Below, piece after piece: positions 36,282 through 44,185 of a stretch of 64,000 nucleotides of DNA. The notes beneath the pieces were generated by a model that made no database searches, was not told the origin of the DNA, and was given only the letters and a program-made list of their open reading frames with translations. Source of the stretch: Xenorhabdus sp014467285 (GTDB lineage Bacteria; Pseudomonadota; Gammaproteobacteria; Enterobacterales; Enterobacteriaceae). The stretch spans positions 365,844 to 429,843 of the forward strand of contig NZ_NKHR01000001.1 in the NCBI RefSeq assembly GCF_014467285.1, written 5' to 3'. Numbering within the stretch: position 1 is the stretch's first letter; every line of letters begins with the position of its first letter. A program made the translations under genes and the position numbers.

Positions 36282-39071
36282 TCAGGATTTTGTCTTGAAG
36301 CGCAATAATCGATTGGCATTACTCACGACAGTAATTGAAGATAGTGCCATGGCTGCACCTGCAACGACAGGATTCAGTAATGTGCCTGTGAAAGGATATA
36401 AGATACCTGCTGCAATTGGGATGCCTAATGTATTGTAGACAAAGGCCCCAAACAGGTTCTGTTTCATATTGCGCAATGTTCCTCTGGATAATTCAACTGC
36501 ATCAGCAACACCGTGCAGACTATGGCGCATAAGAGTAATCGATGCCGTTTCAATGGCAATATCACTGCCTCCGCCCATGGCGATGCCGACATCTGCCTGT
36601 GCCAATGCGGGAGCATCATTAATGCCATCACCGATCATGGCCACTTTTTTACCTTCTGCCTGGAGCGCTTGAATGGCTGCTGCTTTGCCCTCAGGCAGGA
36701 CACCGGCAATCACTTGATCAATCCCGGCCTCTTTAGCAATGGCATTGGCTGTCACTGGGTTATCTCCTGTCAACATGACCAAACGATAGCCTTGATGGTG
36801 TAAACGTTGCAGGGCAGAAATAGTATCTTGACGCAGGGGATCCCGGATGGAAAATAGGGCGGCGACTTTCCCATTAACAGCCAGAATAACGGGAGTGATG
36901 CCTTTTCCGGCCTGTGCGGCAATTAATGGTTTTAATTCTGCTGCTTCAACCTGATTTTGCTCAAGCAACTTTTGATTACCCAATAACAGAGTGGTGTCAC
37001 CTATCTCTCCGCGTACTCCGAGTCCCGTTAATGTGCGGAACTGTTGTATTTCAGGTAACTTTTGTTCTTCAACTTTATCTAAAATGGCTTTTGCCAGAGG
37101 ATGATTTGAACCATTTTCCAAGGCACCAGCCCATACCAATACTTGTTCTTCAGTAAAGCCGTTAAAGGTATGGATTTCTGTCACTTGTGGCATACCTTCG
37201 GTTAAGGTGCCGGTTTTATCGAAGACAATCGTATCCAATTGACTGGCTTGTTGCAGTGCATCAGCATCACGCACCAGCACACCTAATTCTGCTGCCCGTC
37301 CCACCCCAGAGATGATGGACATGGGGGTTGCCAGCCCAAGTGCGCAGGGGCAGGCGATAATCAGCACCGTAGTCACGATGACCAATGCGTACATGATTTG
37401 TGGCGCCGGGCCGATAAAGTACCAGATAGCGCCAGCAATCAGGGCGATGGCAACAACAACAGGCACAAATATTGATGATATTTTATCTGCCAGTTGGCCG
37501 ATTTCTGGTTTACTGCTTTGTGCCTGACGCACTAATTTAATAATGCGTGACAGCGTGGTTTGGCTGCCGACCGCATTGGCTTTAAACAATACCGTTCCAT
37601 CCTGAACAACGGTACCTGCATGTACAGCATCCCCGATGGATTTTTGTTGAGGAATGGGTTCTCCGGTCAACATGGCTTCATCCAGCCAAACCGTACCCTG
37701 GATGATTTCACCATCTACAGGAACACGGTCTCCTGTTACCATACGCAATGTCATATTGGGTTTAACATCAGCAAGTGGCAGTGTTTTCTCGCCTTCTGTA
37801 GTGACCACACGTGCTGTTGGAGGCGTTAAATCTAATAATCGTTCAAGCGCTTTGGAAGAACGTTGACGGGCCCGTTGTTCCAAGGCATGTCCAAGGTTGA
37901 TTAAACCAATGATCATGGCGCTGGCTTCATAATAAAGATGACGAGCTTGTGGAGGGAAGATTTCAGGCCACAAATTGACGCTTATCGAATAGAGCCATGC
38001 TGCGCCAGTACCGAGGGCTACCAATGTATCCATAGTTGCGCTGCCATTTTTCAGGCTTTGCCATGCGTTGCGATAAAAATGCCCGCCAGCAAAGACCATG
38101 ACAGCAAGTGTCAATAGCCCAATCGTCAGCCAAGTAGCGTGGTTTGACGGGGTGAGCATCATATTATCACCCATCATGCCCCAGATCATGACAGGCACCC
38201 CAACGATTAAAGCAAAGGCTGATTGCCAGCGAAAACGGTGCATATTGGCTTGCGCAACTTGTTGCTGGCGTTCGCGGCGTTCTGTTTCATCCTGAATGAT
38301 TTCTGCGCCATAACCGGCTTTGATGACCGCTTCAACCAAGGCATTTGGTGAGGCATTGCCTGTGACCAACGCACTTCTTTCCGCCAGATTGACTCTGGCG
38401 TGCTCTACACCATCAACGGATTGCAGTGCTTTTTGTACCTTGCTGACGCAACTGGCACAACTCATGCCATCCAGTAATAGCTGAACACTGTCATCATCAA
38501 TGACGTTGATTTTATTATGCTCAATTGGTGCTGTTTCAATTGCATTTGTTTTTATTGGAGACGCTTTTACCGGAGACGCTTTTATTGAGGAGGAAAATGT
38601 TGCCGCTGCCAAAGACTCCGGAGTTTGTGGAACAGATGTTGCCAGCGGCTCAGTTTTTGGGAAGGCTACTGCCGTGGCTAATTCGGCCTGGTATCCGGCT
38701 TGTTTGACGGCATCAATTAAAACGCTGCTCTCTGCTTTACCGTAGATCTTTGCGGTTTGAGTATCGACTTCTGTCGCAATGACACCTTCGACAGCTTCTA
38801 ATGCTTTTTGTGTTTTACCTGCACATCTCATGCAGCTTAAACCTGACAGCCGCAATTCAATATCAGGTTGCGTAGCAACAGAAGCGGCATAATTTTCGGC
38901 GATAATTGCTGCAATTAATACATCAGATGAGACATCACCGATAACTTTGGCATAATTTAAACTCACATCGGCCTGTTCAACACCGGCTATTTTTTCCAGC
39001 GCTTTTTTGACCGTACCGACACAATGTGTGCAAGTTAAGCCTTGAAGTGCAAGAATGGTTTCTGTGGACAT
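36282..39071 (-). CDS. copA: Cu(I)-exporting P1B-type ATPase CopA
   Basis: A 929-residue copper-exporting ATPase of the inner membrane (834 aa in E. coli). Three N-terminal heavy-metal domains are present, with CxxC at residues 14-17 (CTHC), 80-83 (CMRC) and 205-208 (CASC); E. coli has two. Domains 2 and 3 are joined by a low-complexity linker (about 137-190) with repeated KASP/KT units. Then follow eight helices with the ion-binding CPC (IACPCALGLATP), DKTGTLTEG with the phosphorylated Asp, HPLAKAIL, and GDGINDAPALAQADVG. Divergent from cueR over a CueR operator. Confidence 0.96.
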   Translation of the reverse strand: MSTETILALQGLTCTHCVGTVKKALEKIAGVEQADVSLNYAKVIGDVSSDVLIAAIIAENYAASVATQPDIELRLSGLSCMRCAGKTQKALEAVEGVIATEVDTQTAKIYGKAESSVLIDAVKQAGYQAELATAVAFPKTEPLATSVPQTPESLAAATFSSSIKASPVKASPIKTNAIETAPIEHNKINVIDDDSVQLLLDGMSCASCVSKVQKALQSVDGVEHARVNLAERSALVTGNASPNALVEAVIKAGYGAEIIQDETERRERQQQVAQANMHRFRWQSAFALIVGVPVMIWGMMGDNMMLTPSNHATWLTIGLLTLAVMVFAGGHFYRNAWQSLKNGSATMDTLVALGTGAAWLYSISVNLWPEIFPPQARHLYYEASAMIIGLINLGHALEQRARQRSSKALERLLDLTPPTARVVTTEGEKTLPLADVKPNMTLRMVTGDRVPVDGEIIQGTVWLDEAMLTGEPIPQQKSIGDAVHAGTVVQDGTVLFKANAVGSQTTLSRIIKLVRQAQSSKPEIGQLADKISSIFVPVVVAIALIAGAIWYFIGPAPQIMYALVIVTTVLIIACPCALGLATPMSIISGVGRAAELGVLVRDADALQQASQLDTIVFDKTGTLTEGMPQVTEIHTFNGFTEEQVLVWAGALENGSNHPLAKAILDKVEEQKLPEIQQFRTLTGLGVRGEIGDTTLLLGNQKLLEQNQVEAAELKPLIAAQAGKGITPVILAVNGKVAALFSIRDPLRQDTISALQRLHHQGYRLVMLTGDNPVTANAIAKEAGIDQVIAGVLPEGKAAAIQALQAEGKKVAMIGDGINDAPALAQADVGIAMGGGSDIAIETASITLMRHSLHGVADAVELSRGTLRNMKQNLFGAFVYNTLGIPIAAGILYPFTGTLLNPVVAGAAMALSSITVVSNANRLLRFKTKS

Positions 39072-39110
39072 AACACTATCTCCTGATACAGAGTGATATA
39101 CTTATCATTA

Positions 39111-39141
39111 AGGCTAAACCTTCCTGCAAGGGGAAGGTCAA
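39111..39141 (-). promoter_or_regulatory. CueR-controlled copA promoter
   Basis: A dyad, ACCTTCC-N7-GGAAGGT (39118-39138), lies inside the copA promoter. On the minus strand -35 TTGACC and -10 TAGCCT are 19 bp apart, the over-long spacing MerR-family activators untwist. The sequence is almost base-for-base the E. coli PcopA core. Confidence 0.92.
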
Positions 39142-39150
39142 GGGGGAATT

Positions 39151-39555
39151 ATGAATATCAGTGAAATTGCTCAGAAGACCGGTTTGACCAGCAAAGCTAT
39201 CCGGTTTTATGAAGAAAAAGAGCTAATTACTGCGCCGGAGCGGGGAGATAATGGCTATCGTTTTTATCAGCAAAAGCACATTGATGAGTTGGTACTCCTG
39301 CGTCAGTCGAAAGCAGTTGGATTTACGCTGGAGGAGTGTCGCGAATTGTTGCGGTTATTTCGCAACCCCAGTCGTCACAGTGCAGATGTAAAAACAGCAA
39401 CTCTACAAAAAGTGGCTGAAATAGAAAAGACGATTGTGGAATTGCAAAAGATAAAGGAAAAGTTGCTGGTATTGGCGGCTGAATGTCCGGGAGATGATGG
39501 AGCGGATTGCCCCATCATTGAGCATTTATCTGGCTGCTGTTTCCATCACGGTTAA
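39151..39555 (+). CDS. cueR: Copper-responsive MerR-family activator CueR
   Basis: A 134-residue MerR-family regulator. The winged helix (MNISEIAQKTGLTSKAIRFYEEKEL) is followed by a dimerisation helix and a metal loop with Cys112 and Cys120 (ECPGDDGADCP), the exact Cu(I) ligands of E. coli CueR. The CCFHHG tail is also conserved. GGGGG lies before the ATG. Activates copA when cytosolic Cu(I) rises. The gene is divergent from copA and its stop overlaps that of ybbJ by 4 bp. Confidence 0.96.
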   Translation: MNISEIAQKTGLTSKAIRFYEEKELITAPERGDNGYRFYQQKHIDELVLLRQSKAVGFTLEECRELLRLFRNPSRHSADVKTATLQKVAEIEKTIVELQKIKEKLLVLAAECPGDDGADCPIIEHLSGCCFHHG

Positions 39556-40007
39556 TGGGGAATCGGTCTCACCTTTAATGTGATTCCGTCAACGGCGATA
39601 ATTTCAACTTCGGTATTGGCCGGAAGCTCCCGGTCACAGTGAACGCGCCAACTGCCATCAGCCAGTTTGACTCGCCCAAAGCCGTTTTCGGTATCCGTGA
39701 TTAAACGGGTACGCAGGCCAATCAATTGGTGATTTTTCTGATTAAGAGCTTTATCACTCGCTTGGCGTGGGCGGTGGCGTAGCCAGCTACGCCATGCAAT
39801 AACAGAAAGCAAGGTCAGAACAGCAAACAAAATGCCTTGCAGTTCCCAGCCCATACCAGGGAAAATCCATGTGATCAGGGCAACAACGACGGCTGCGGTT
39901 CCTGTCCACAATAGATATCCCCCCGCTCCTAGCAATTCCGCAATCAGAAGCAGTCCACCAAAACAGAGCCAGAACCAAGCTGGCTGAGTGGCGATCTGTT
40001 CAATCAT
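39552..40007 (-). CDS. ybbJ: NfeD-like membrane protein YbbJ
   Basis: A 151-residue short NfeD protein: membrane helices at about 10-30, 33-50 and 53-70, then an OB-fold-like C-terminal domain (VKLADGSWRVHCDRELPANTEVEIIAVDG). It follows the SPFH protein QmcA with a 2-nt gap. NfeD/SPFH pairs are thought to act together in membrane quality control. The last four bases overlap the cueR stop region on the other strand. Confidence 0.9.
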   Translation of the reverse strand: MIEQIATQPAWFWLCFGGLLLIAELLGAGGYLLWTGTAAVVVALITWIFPGMGWELQGILFAVLTLLSVIAWRSWLRHRPRQASDKALNQKNHQLIGLRTRLITDTENGFGRVKLADGSWRVHCDRELPANTEVEIIAVDGITLKVRPIPH

Positions 40008-40009
40008 GG

Positions 40010-40939
40010 TTATTTATCCTGTTTGCTCTTTTTGCTTTCGCCAATTAATTCAGCAATACCACCGATGGCTCCCATCAAATTGCTGGCCTCAAGCGGCATC
40101 ATAATAACTTTGCTGTTATTTGCTGCACCAATGTTAGTGAGGGCATCAGTATATTTCTGGGCGACAAAGTAGTTAATTGCCTGCATATCACCATCGGCAA
40201 TGGCGTCAGAAACCATTTTAGTTGCACGTGCTTCTGCTTCTGCGGCACGTTCACGGGCTTCCGCCTGAAGAAAGGCAGATTGACGTTCACCCTCTGCTTT
40301 CAGGATTTGTGATTGCTTTTCCCCTTCCGCTTTCAAAATGGCCGCCTGACGAATACCTTCCGCCTCAAGAATATCTGCACGTTTGGTACGCTCAGCTTTC
40401 ATCTGAGCATTCATCGCAGAGATCAATTCCTTAGGTGGACGCACATCGCGGATCTCAATACGGGTGATCTTGACTCCCCAAGGGTTGGTGGCTTCATCAA
40501 CGATTGTCAGCAGACGGCTGTTAATGGAATCACGCTGAGACAGCATTTCGTCCAGTTCCATTGAACCCAACACAGTACGGAAGTTGGTCATAGTCAGGTT
40601 AATAATGGACAACTCCAGATTACTGACTTCATAAGCCGCCCGTACCGGATCGACCACTTGAATAAAGCAGACTGCATCAATGGTCACGTTCGCATTATCG
40701 CGAGAAATAACTTCTTGTGATGGAATATCCAGAACTTGTTCCATCATATTGATTCTACGGCCAATGCGATCAACAAACGGCATGATGATATGCAGGCCGG
40801 GCGTTAATGTACGGGTATAACGCCCAAAGCGTTCAACCGTCCATTGATAGCCTTGTGGAACCGTCTTCACACAGGTAAAGACGATAACGACAGCAATAAT
40901 GATGAGGATTGGTACCGCACCAAGAGAGAGTAAATCCAT
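40010..40939 (-). CDS. qmcA: SPFH/stomatin-family protein QmcA
   Basis: A 309-residue SPFH-domain protein (305 aa in E. coli) with one N-terminal membrane helix, the SPFH/band 7 domain (QGYQWTVERFGRYTRTLTPGLH, DIPSQEVISRDNANVTIDAV) and a long Ala/Glu-rich coiled coil around residues 185-245 containing tandem ILKAEGEKQSQILKAEGERQ-type repeats. It interacts with FtsH/HflKC in E. coli. It is cotranscribed with ybbJ. Confidence 0.94.
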   Translation of the reverse strand: MDLLSLGAVPILIIIAVVIVFTCVKTVPQGYQWTVERFGRYTRTLTPGLHIIMPFVDRIGRRINMMEQVLDIPSQEVISRDNANVTIDAVCFIQVVDPVRAAYEVSNLELSIINLTMTNFRTVLGSMELDEMLSQRDSINSRLLTIVDEATNPWGVKITRIEIRDVRPPKELISAMNAQMKAERTKRADILEAEGIRQAAILKAEGEKQSQILKAEGERQSAFLQAEARERAAEAEARATKMVSDAIADGDMQAINYFVAQKYTDALTNIGAANNSKVIMMPLEASNLMGAIGGIAELIGESKKSKQDK

Positions 40940-40986
40940 AACAATTCCCTTATTCGTTAATTATGGAATGTATAAGTTTTCTTTAC

Positions 40987-41865
40987 TTAATAGAGTAAAG
41001 AGTATACATGACGACGATATTTAGATGCCAGTGCATCCCCGGTACCCAGTGCAGAAATAATATCCATCATTGTCTTTTTCACTGCACCATCGGCAGCCGC
41101 AAGATCTTTTTTCAAAAAGCGGAACAGCAATTCAAGAGCTTCTTCATCACGACCGACTTCGTGTAATTTTGAGGCAAGTTGAATGGCAAGTTCTGCATTT
41201 TCTGGTTGAGTCGCCAACTCTTGCTGTAGTTGTCGAATCTCAGGTGAATCTGCGGCCTCTTTCTGGGACTTAATATGTTCAAGTAACGTATGATAGCGTT
41301 CGTCTTGCTCTTCTAATGGAATGGTATCCAGCAGTTTTTGGGCATCTTCGAGGTGATTGAGCAAAAGATACACTTGGGCTAACAATAAAGTAATCTCAGT
41401 ATCTTGAGGCGCTTCTTTGTGAATTTCTTTCAGTAAAGACAAGGCTTCCTGATTTTTGCCTTCGGCAAGAAGATCATCCACTTGCTCTAACGGTAATTTT
41501 TCCTCTTGGATCAGAAGCTGGGAAAAAATTTTTCGGATAGATTCATCTGTTTGAATGCCTTCAAAGCCCTGAACAGGCCGTGCTTCTTGCACAAACAGTA
41601 CCGTAGGCAAACCACGTACCCCAAATTGTGCAGCGAAATGAGGAAGTTGGTCACAATTGACTTTAGCCAGAATAAATTGCCCGGCATATTCGTGTGCAAT
41701 TTTATCAAGGGTCGCTTCTAATTCATGGCAATGCAGATTTTGCGGAGACCAAAAGTAGAATACGACGAGTTGGGTGAGTGAGTGCTGAACAATTTGAGCA
41801 ATATTTAATTCATCAATATTAATGATATAGGCAGTACTATTGTTTGTATTCACTGTGGGTTCCAT
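40987..41865 (-). CDS. cnoX: Chaperedoxin CnoX (YbbN)
   Basis: A 292-residue protein combining an N-terminal thioredoxin-like domain (about 1-120) and C-terminal tetratricopeptide-like repeats (about 130-292). The usual CxxC is absent; the position reads WSPQNLHC, an SxxC-like site as in E. coli YbbN, which protects substrates from HOCl and passes them to GroEL. The ATG at 41865 follows AGAGAAA. The C-terminus LGTGDALASKYRRHVYSLLY is family-typical. Confidence 0.94.
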   Translation of the reverse strand: MEPTVNTNNSTAYIINIDELNIAQIVQHSLTQLVVFYFWSPQNLHCHELEATLDKIAHEYAGQFILAKVNCDQLPHFAAQFGVRGLPTVLFVQEARPVQGFEGIQTDESIRKIFSQLLIQEEKLPLEQVDDLLAEGKNQEALSLLKEIHKEAPQDTEITLLLAQVYLLLNHLEDAQKLLDTIPLEEQDERYHTLLEHIKSQKEAADSPEIRQLQQELATQPENAELAIQLASKLHEVGRDEEALELLFRFLKKDLAAADGAVKKTMMDIISALGTGDALASKYRRHVYSLLY

Positions 41866-41956
41866 GGGCGTTTCTCTCTGATTCTTTGCTAGGCGATTAC
41901 ATGAATAAATAAGACCCGTTTGTACGTTTTTCAATGTCTATTCGCTTTTATTAGTC

Positions 41957-42733
41957 TTAGCTTTGCCACCGTACAATTTTATCGAGCCATTTTTCCGGGA
42001 GTATACGACGCGACACTTTTACGACGTGAGTTAATAATGTAACAGAATAACGTAATTTAGGGTTGGGACTTTCCAGGGCGTGAATCAGTTTCGAAACAAC
42101 ATCTTCAGGCATCAGTGTAAAACGGCTAGCAAGGCTTGGATTTTCGACAGGATTATCCTGCTGCGTTTGATTTACATTCTCCGTAAAACGTGTATTGATT
42201 GGGCCCGGTTCTATCAGGCTGACTTTAATGCCTGTTTTTGCTAATTCTCCCCGCAAGGCATCTGACCATGCTTCGAGGGCATATTTGCTGGCAGCATAGG
42301 CCCCACGCCCAGGCGTTGAAAGTAGCCCCATAACAGAACTGGTCTGGACAATCCGTCCTGCGCCATAAGCACGTATGGCTGGCAGTAATAAGCAGGTAAG
42401 TTGATGAGTACCAAAAAAATTTGTGGAAAATTGTTTTTCCATCTGTTCACGGGAAATGCTTTCCAATGGGCCATAAACGCCGAATCCGCCATTATTGAAT
42501 AGCCCAAACAAACGGCCATTGGTGAATTCAATGACTGTCTTGGCTGCACGTTCAACACTTTCTTTATCGTCTAAATCCAGTTCAATCGGTTCGAATCCTA
42601 ACTTACGCATATGGGCCAAATCATCCGGCTTGCGGCAAGCTGCAAGCACACGGTAACCACGTTGGTGGAGTGTTTTGGCCGCAGCTAACCCGATCCCACT
42701 GGAACACCCTGTAATAAGAATAGCTTTTTGCAT
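41957..42733 (-). CDS. ybbO: SDR-family oxidoreductase YbbO
   Basis: A 258-residue short-chain dehydrogenase with Rossmann motif TGCSSGIGLAAAKTL, NNGGFGVYGPLE (the NAG position reads NNGG), catalytic Ser in QTSSVMGLLS and YAASKYALEAW supplying Tyr and Lys. E. coli YbbO reduces aldehydes with NADPH; the same is assumed here. A strong terminator upstream (42801) belongs to tesA, so ybbO probably has its own promoter. Confidence 0.93.
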   Translation of the reverse strand: MQKAILITGCSSGIGLAAAKTLHQRGYRVLAACRKPDDLAHMRKLGFEPIELDLDDKESVERAAKTVIEFTNGRLFGLFNNGGFGVYGPLESISREQMEKQFSTNFFGTHQLTCLLLPAIRAYGAGRIVQTSSVMGLLSTPGRGAYAASKYALEAWSDALRGELAKTGIKVSLIEPGPINTRFTENVNQTQQDNPVENPSLASRFTLMPEDVVSKLIHALESPNPKLRYSVTLLTHVVKVSRRILPEKWLDKIVRWQS

Positions 42734-42800
42734 AAATTTACCTGTTTATCTGCGTTAATTTATGGAAATAAATGATTTACTATTGAGAAATATTTTGATT

Positions 42801-42825
42801 AAACGCTTACTCTCAGTAAGCGTTT
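42801..42825 (-). terminator. Terminator of tesA
   Basis: A perfect 11-bp stem (AAACGCTTACT 42801-42811, AGTAAGCGTTT 42815-42825) with a 3-nt loop lies between tesA and ybbO on the minus strand. Confidence 0.75.
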
Positions 42826-42895
42826 ATTGTTGCAGATAGCCTGGATACTGACTGCGCACAAAATGACAAATAAAATAGCCTCTTGGAGTAAGCTA

Positions 42896-43531
42896 TTAAG
42901 GATGGTTGATATATGCCGACAGTTTATTGGACATCCAATCAGCAATAAAAGGCTGCGCAGATTGGTTGGGGTGCAGCCCATCGTCTTGCATCCATTCTGG
43001 TTTAATAACAACGTGCTCCATGAAAAATGGTAGCAGAGGAATTTGGTTGCGTTCAGCCAGTGCAGGATAAATTTTTGCAAAGGATTCGGTATAACGTTTT
43101 CCATAATTAGGTGAAATCCGAATCTGCATTAACAGTGGTTGCGCGCCGGCTTGTTTGATCAAAGTAATGCCCTGTTGCAAATCTTGCTCTATGTTTTTAA
43201 TGGGAAAACCACGCAATCCATCATTTGCACCAAGCTCTATCAAAACCCACTTGGGATTGTGCTGTTTCAATAATTCAGGCAGACGTTCAAATGCCTGTGC
43301 TGTCGTATTACCGCTGATGCTGCCGTTAACGATGGTTGTTTTTTTTCCGGCTTGCTGCCATTGCTTTGCCATTAGTCTGGGCCATGAATGTTCAACGGGC
43401 AGGCGATATCCGGCACTGAGGCTATCACCCAATATCAGCAGGGTATCAGCCGCCACCGCTCTGGCGCTGCATAGAACCAACAATAAAAGGAAAAATACAT
43501 GGCTGTAGAAAGTATTCTTGAAGTTCATCAT
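42896..43531 (-). CDS. tesA: Periplasmic thioesterase I / lysophospholipase L1
   Basis: A 211-residue SGNH-family esterase. A signal peptide (MMNFKNTFYSHVFFLLLLVLC...ARAVAA, cleaved near residue 28) exports it to the periplasm. SGNH blocks are GDSLSAGY (catalytic Ser), NGSISGNT, GANDGL and DDGLHPN (Asp and His). MMNF at 43531 is the E. coli start. The first 33 bases overlap head-to-head with the 5' end of ybbA, the arrangement seen in E. coli. Confidence 0.95.
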   Translation of the reverse strand: MMNFKNTFYSHVFFLLLLVLCSARAVAADTLLILGDSLSAGYRLPVEHSWPRLMAKQWQQAGKKTTIVNGSISGNTTAQAFERLPELLKQHNPKWVLIELGANDGLRGFPIKNIEQDLQQGITLIKQAGAQPLLMQIRISPNYGKRYTESFAKIYPALAERNQIPLLPFFMEHVVIKPEWMQDDGLHPNQSAQPFIADWMSNKLSAYINHP

Positions 43532-44185
43532 CTCACTAAACATGTCGGTCAAGGGGAAGAGGTAATTAATATATTGCAAGGTATTGAGTTGGTTGTCGAG
43601 CCAGCGCAGACAATTGCATTAATTGGTGAATCAGGATCGGGCAAATCAACCCTTTTGGGCATTATTGCCGGACTGGATGATGGTAGCGGGGGAGAGGTTC
43701 ACCTGTTGGGGCAAAATATCAGCCGCATGAATGAAGAAGAGAGGGCGCAATTAAGGGCAGAAAATGTCGGTTTTGTTTTCCAATCGTTTATGTTGATCCC
43801 TACCTTGAACGCGTTAGAGAATGTCCAGCTTCCTGCGTTGCTGCGTGGTGAGTCAGAAAATCAAAGTCGTCAGCAAGCCATCGAATTACTTGAGCAGTTA
43901 GGATTGGGAAAACGTCTGAAACATATGCCAGCCCAACTTTCAGGCGGAGAACAGCAGCGGGTGGCTTTGGCCCGGGCGTTCTGTACCCGTCCCAAGATTC
44001 TGTTTGCTGATGAACCAACAGGTAATCTTGATCGCCAGACAGGTGATCGCATTGCTGATTTATTGTTTTCCCTCAATCATGATTACGCCACAACTTTGAT
44101 TCTGGTGACCCATGACAGTCAACTTGCTGCCCGCTGTCAGCGTCGTTTACGTTTGATGGATGGCAAATTGCGGGAGGAAGAATGA
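43499..44185 (+). CDS. ybbA: ABC transporter ATPase YbbA
   Basis: A 228-residue ATPase of the LolD/MacB class: Walker A GESGSGKST (about 43-51), signature LSGGEQQRVALARAF, Walker B ILFADEPTGNLD, and H-loop VTHD. It partners the large permease YbbP, whose ATG overlaps its stop by 4 bp. Its start overlaps tesA on the other strand by 33 bp. The substrate is unknown; gene clustering with the lipase TesA is conserved. Confidence 0.95.
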   Translation: MAVESILEVHHLTKHVGQGEEVINILQGIELVVEPAQTIALIGESGSGKSTLLGIIAGLDDGSGGEVHLLGQNISRMNEEERAQLRAENVGFVFQSFMLIPTLNALENVQLPALLRGESENQSRQQAIELLEQLGLGKRLKHMPAQLSGGEQQRVALARAFCTRPKILFADEPTGNLDRQTGDRIADLLFSLNHDYATTLILVTHDSQLAARCQRRLRLMDGKLREEE

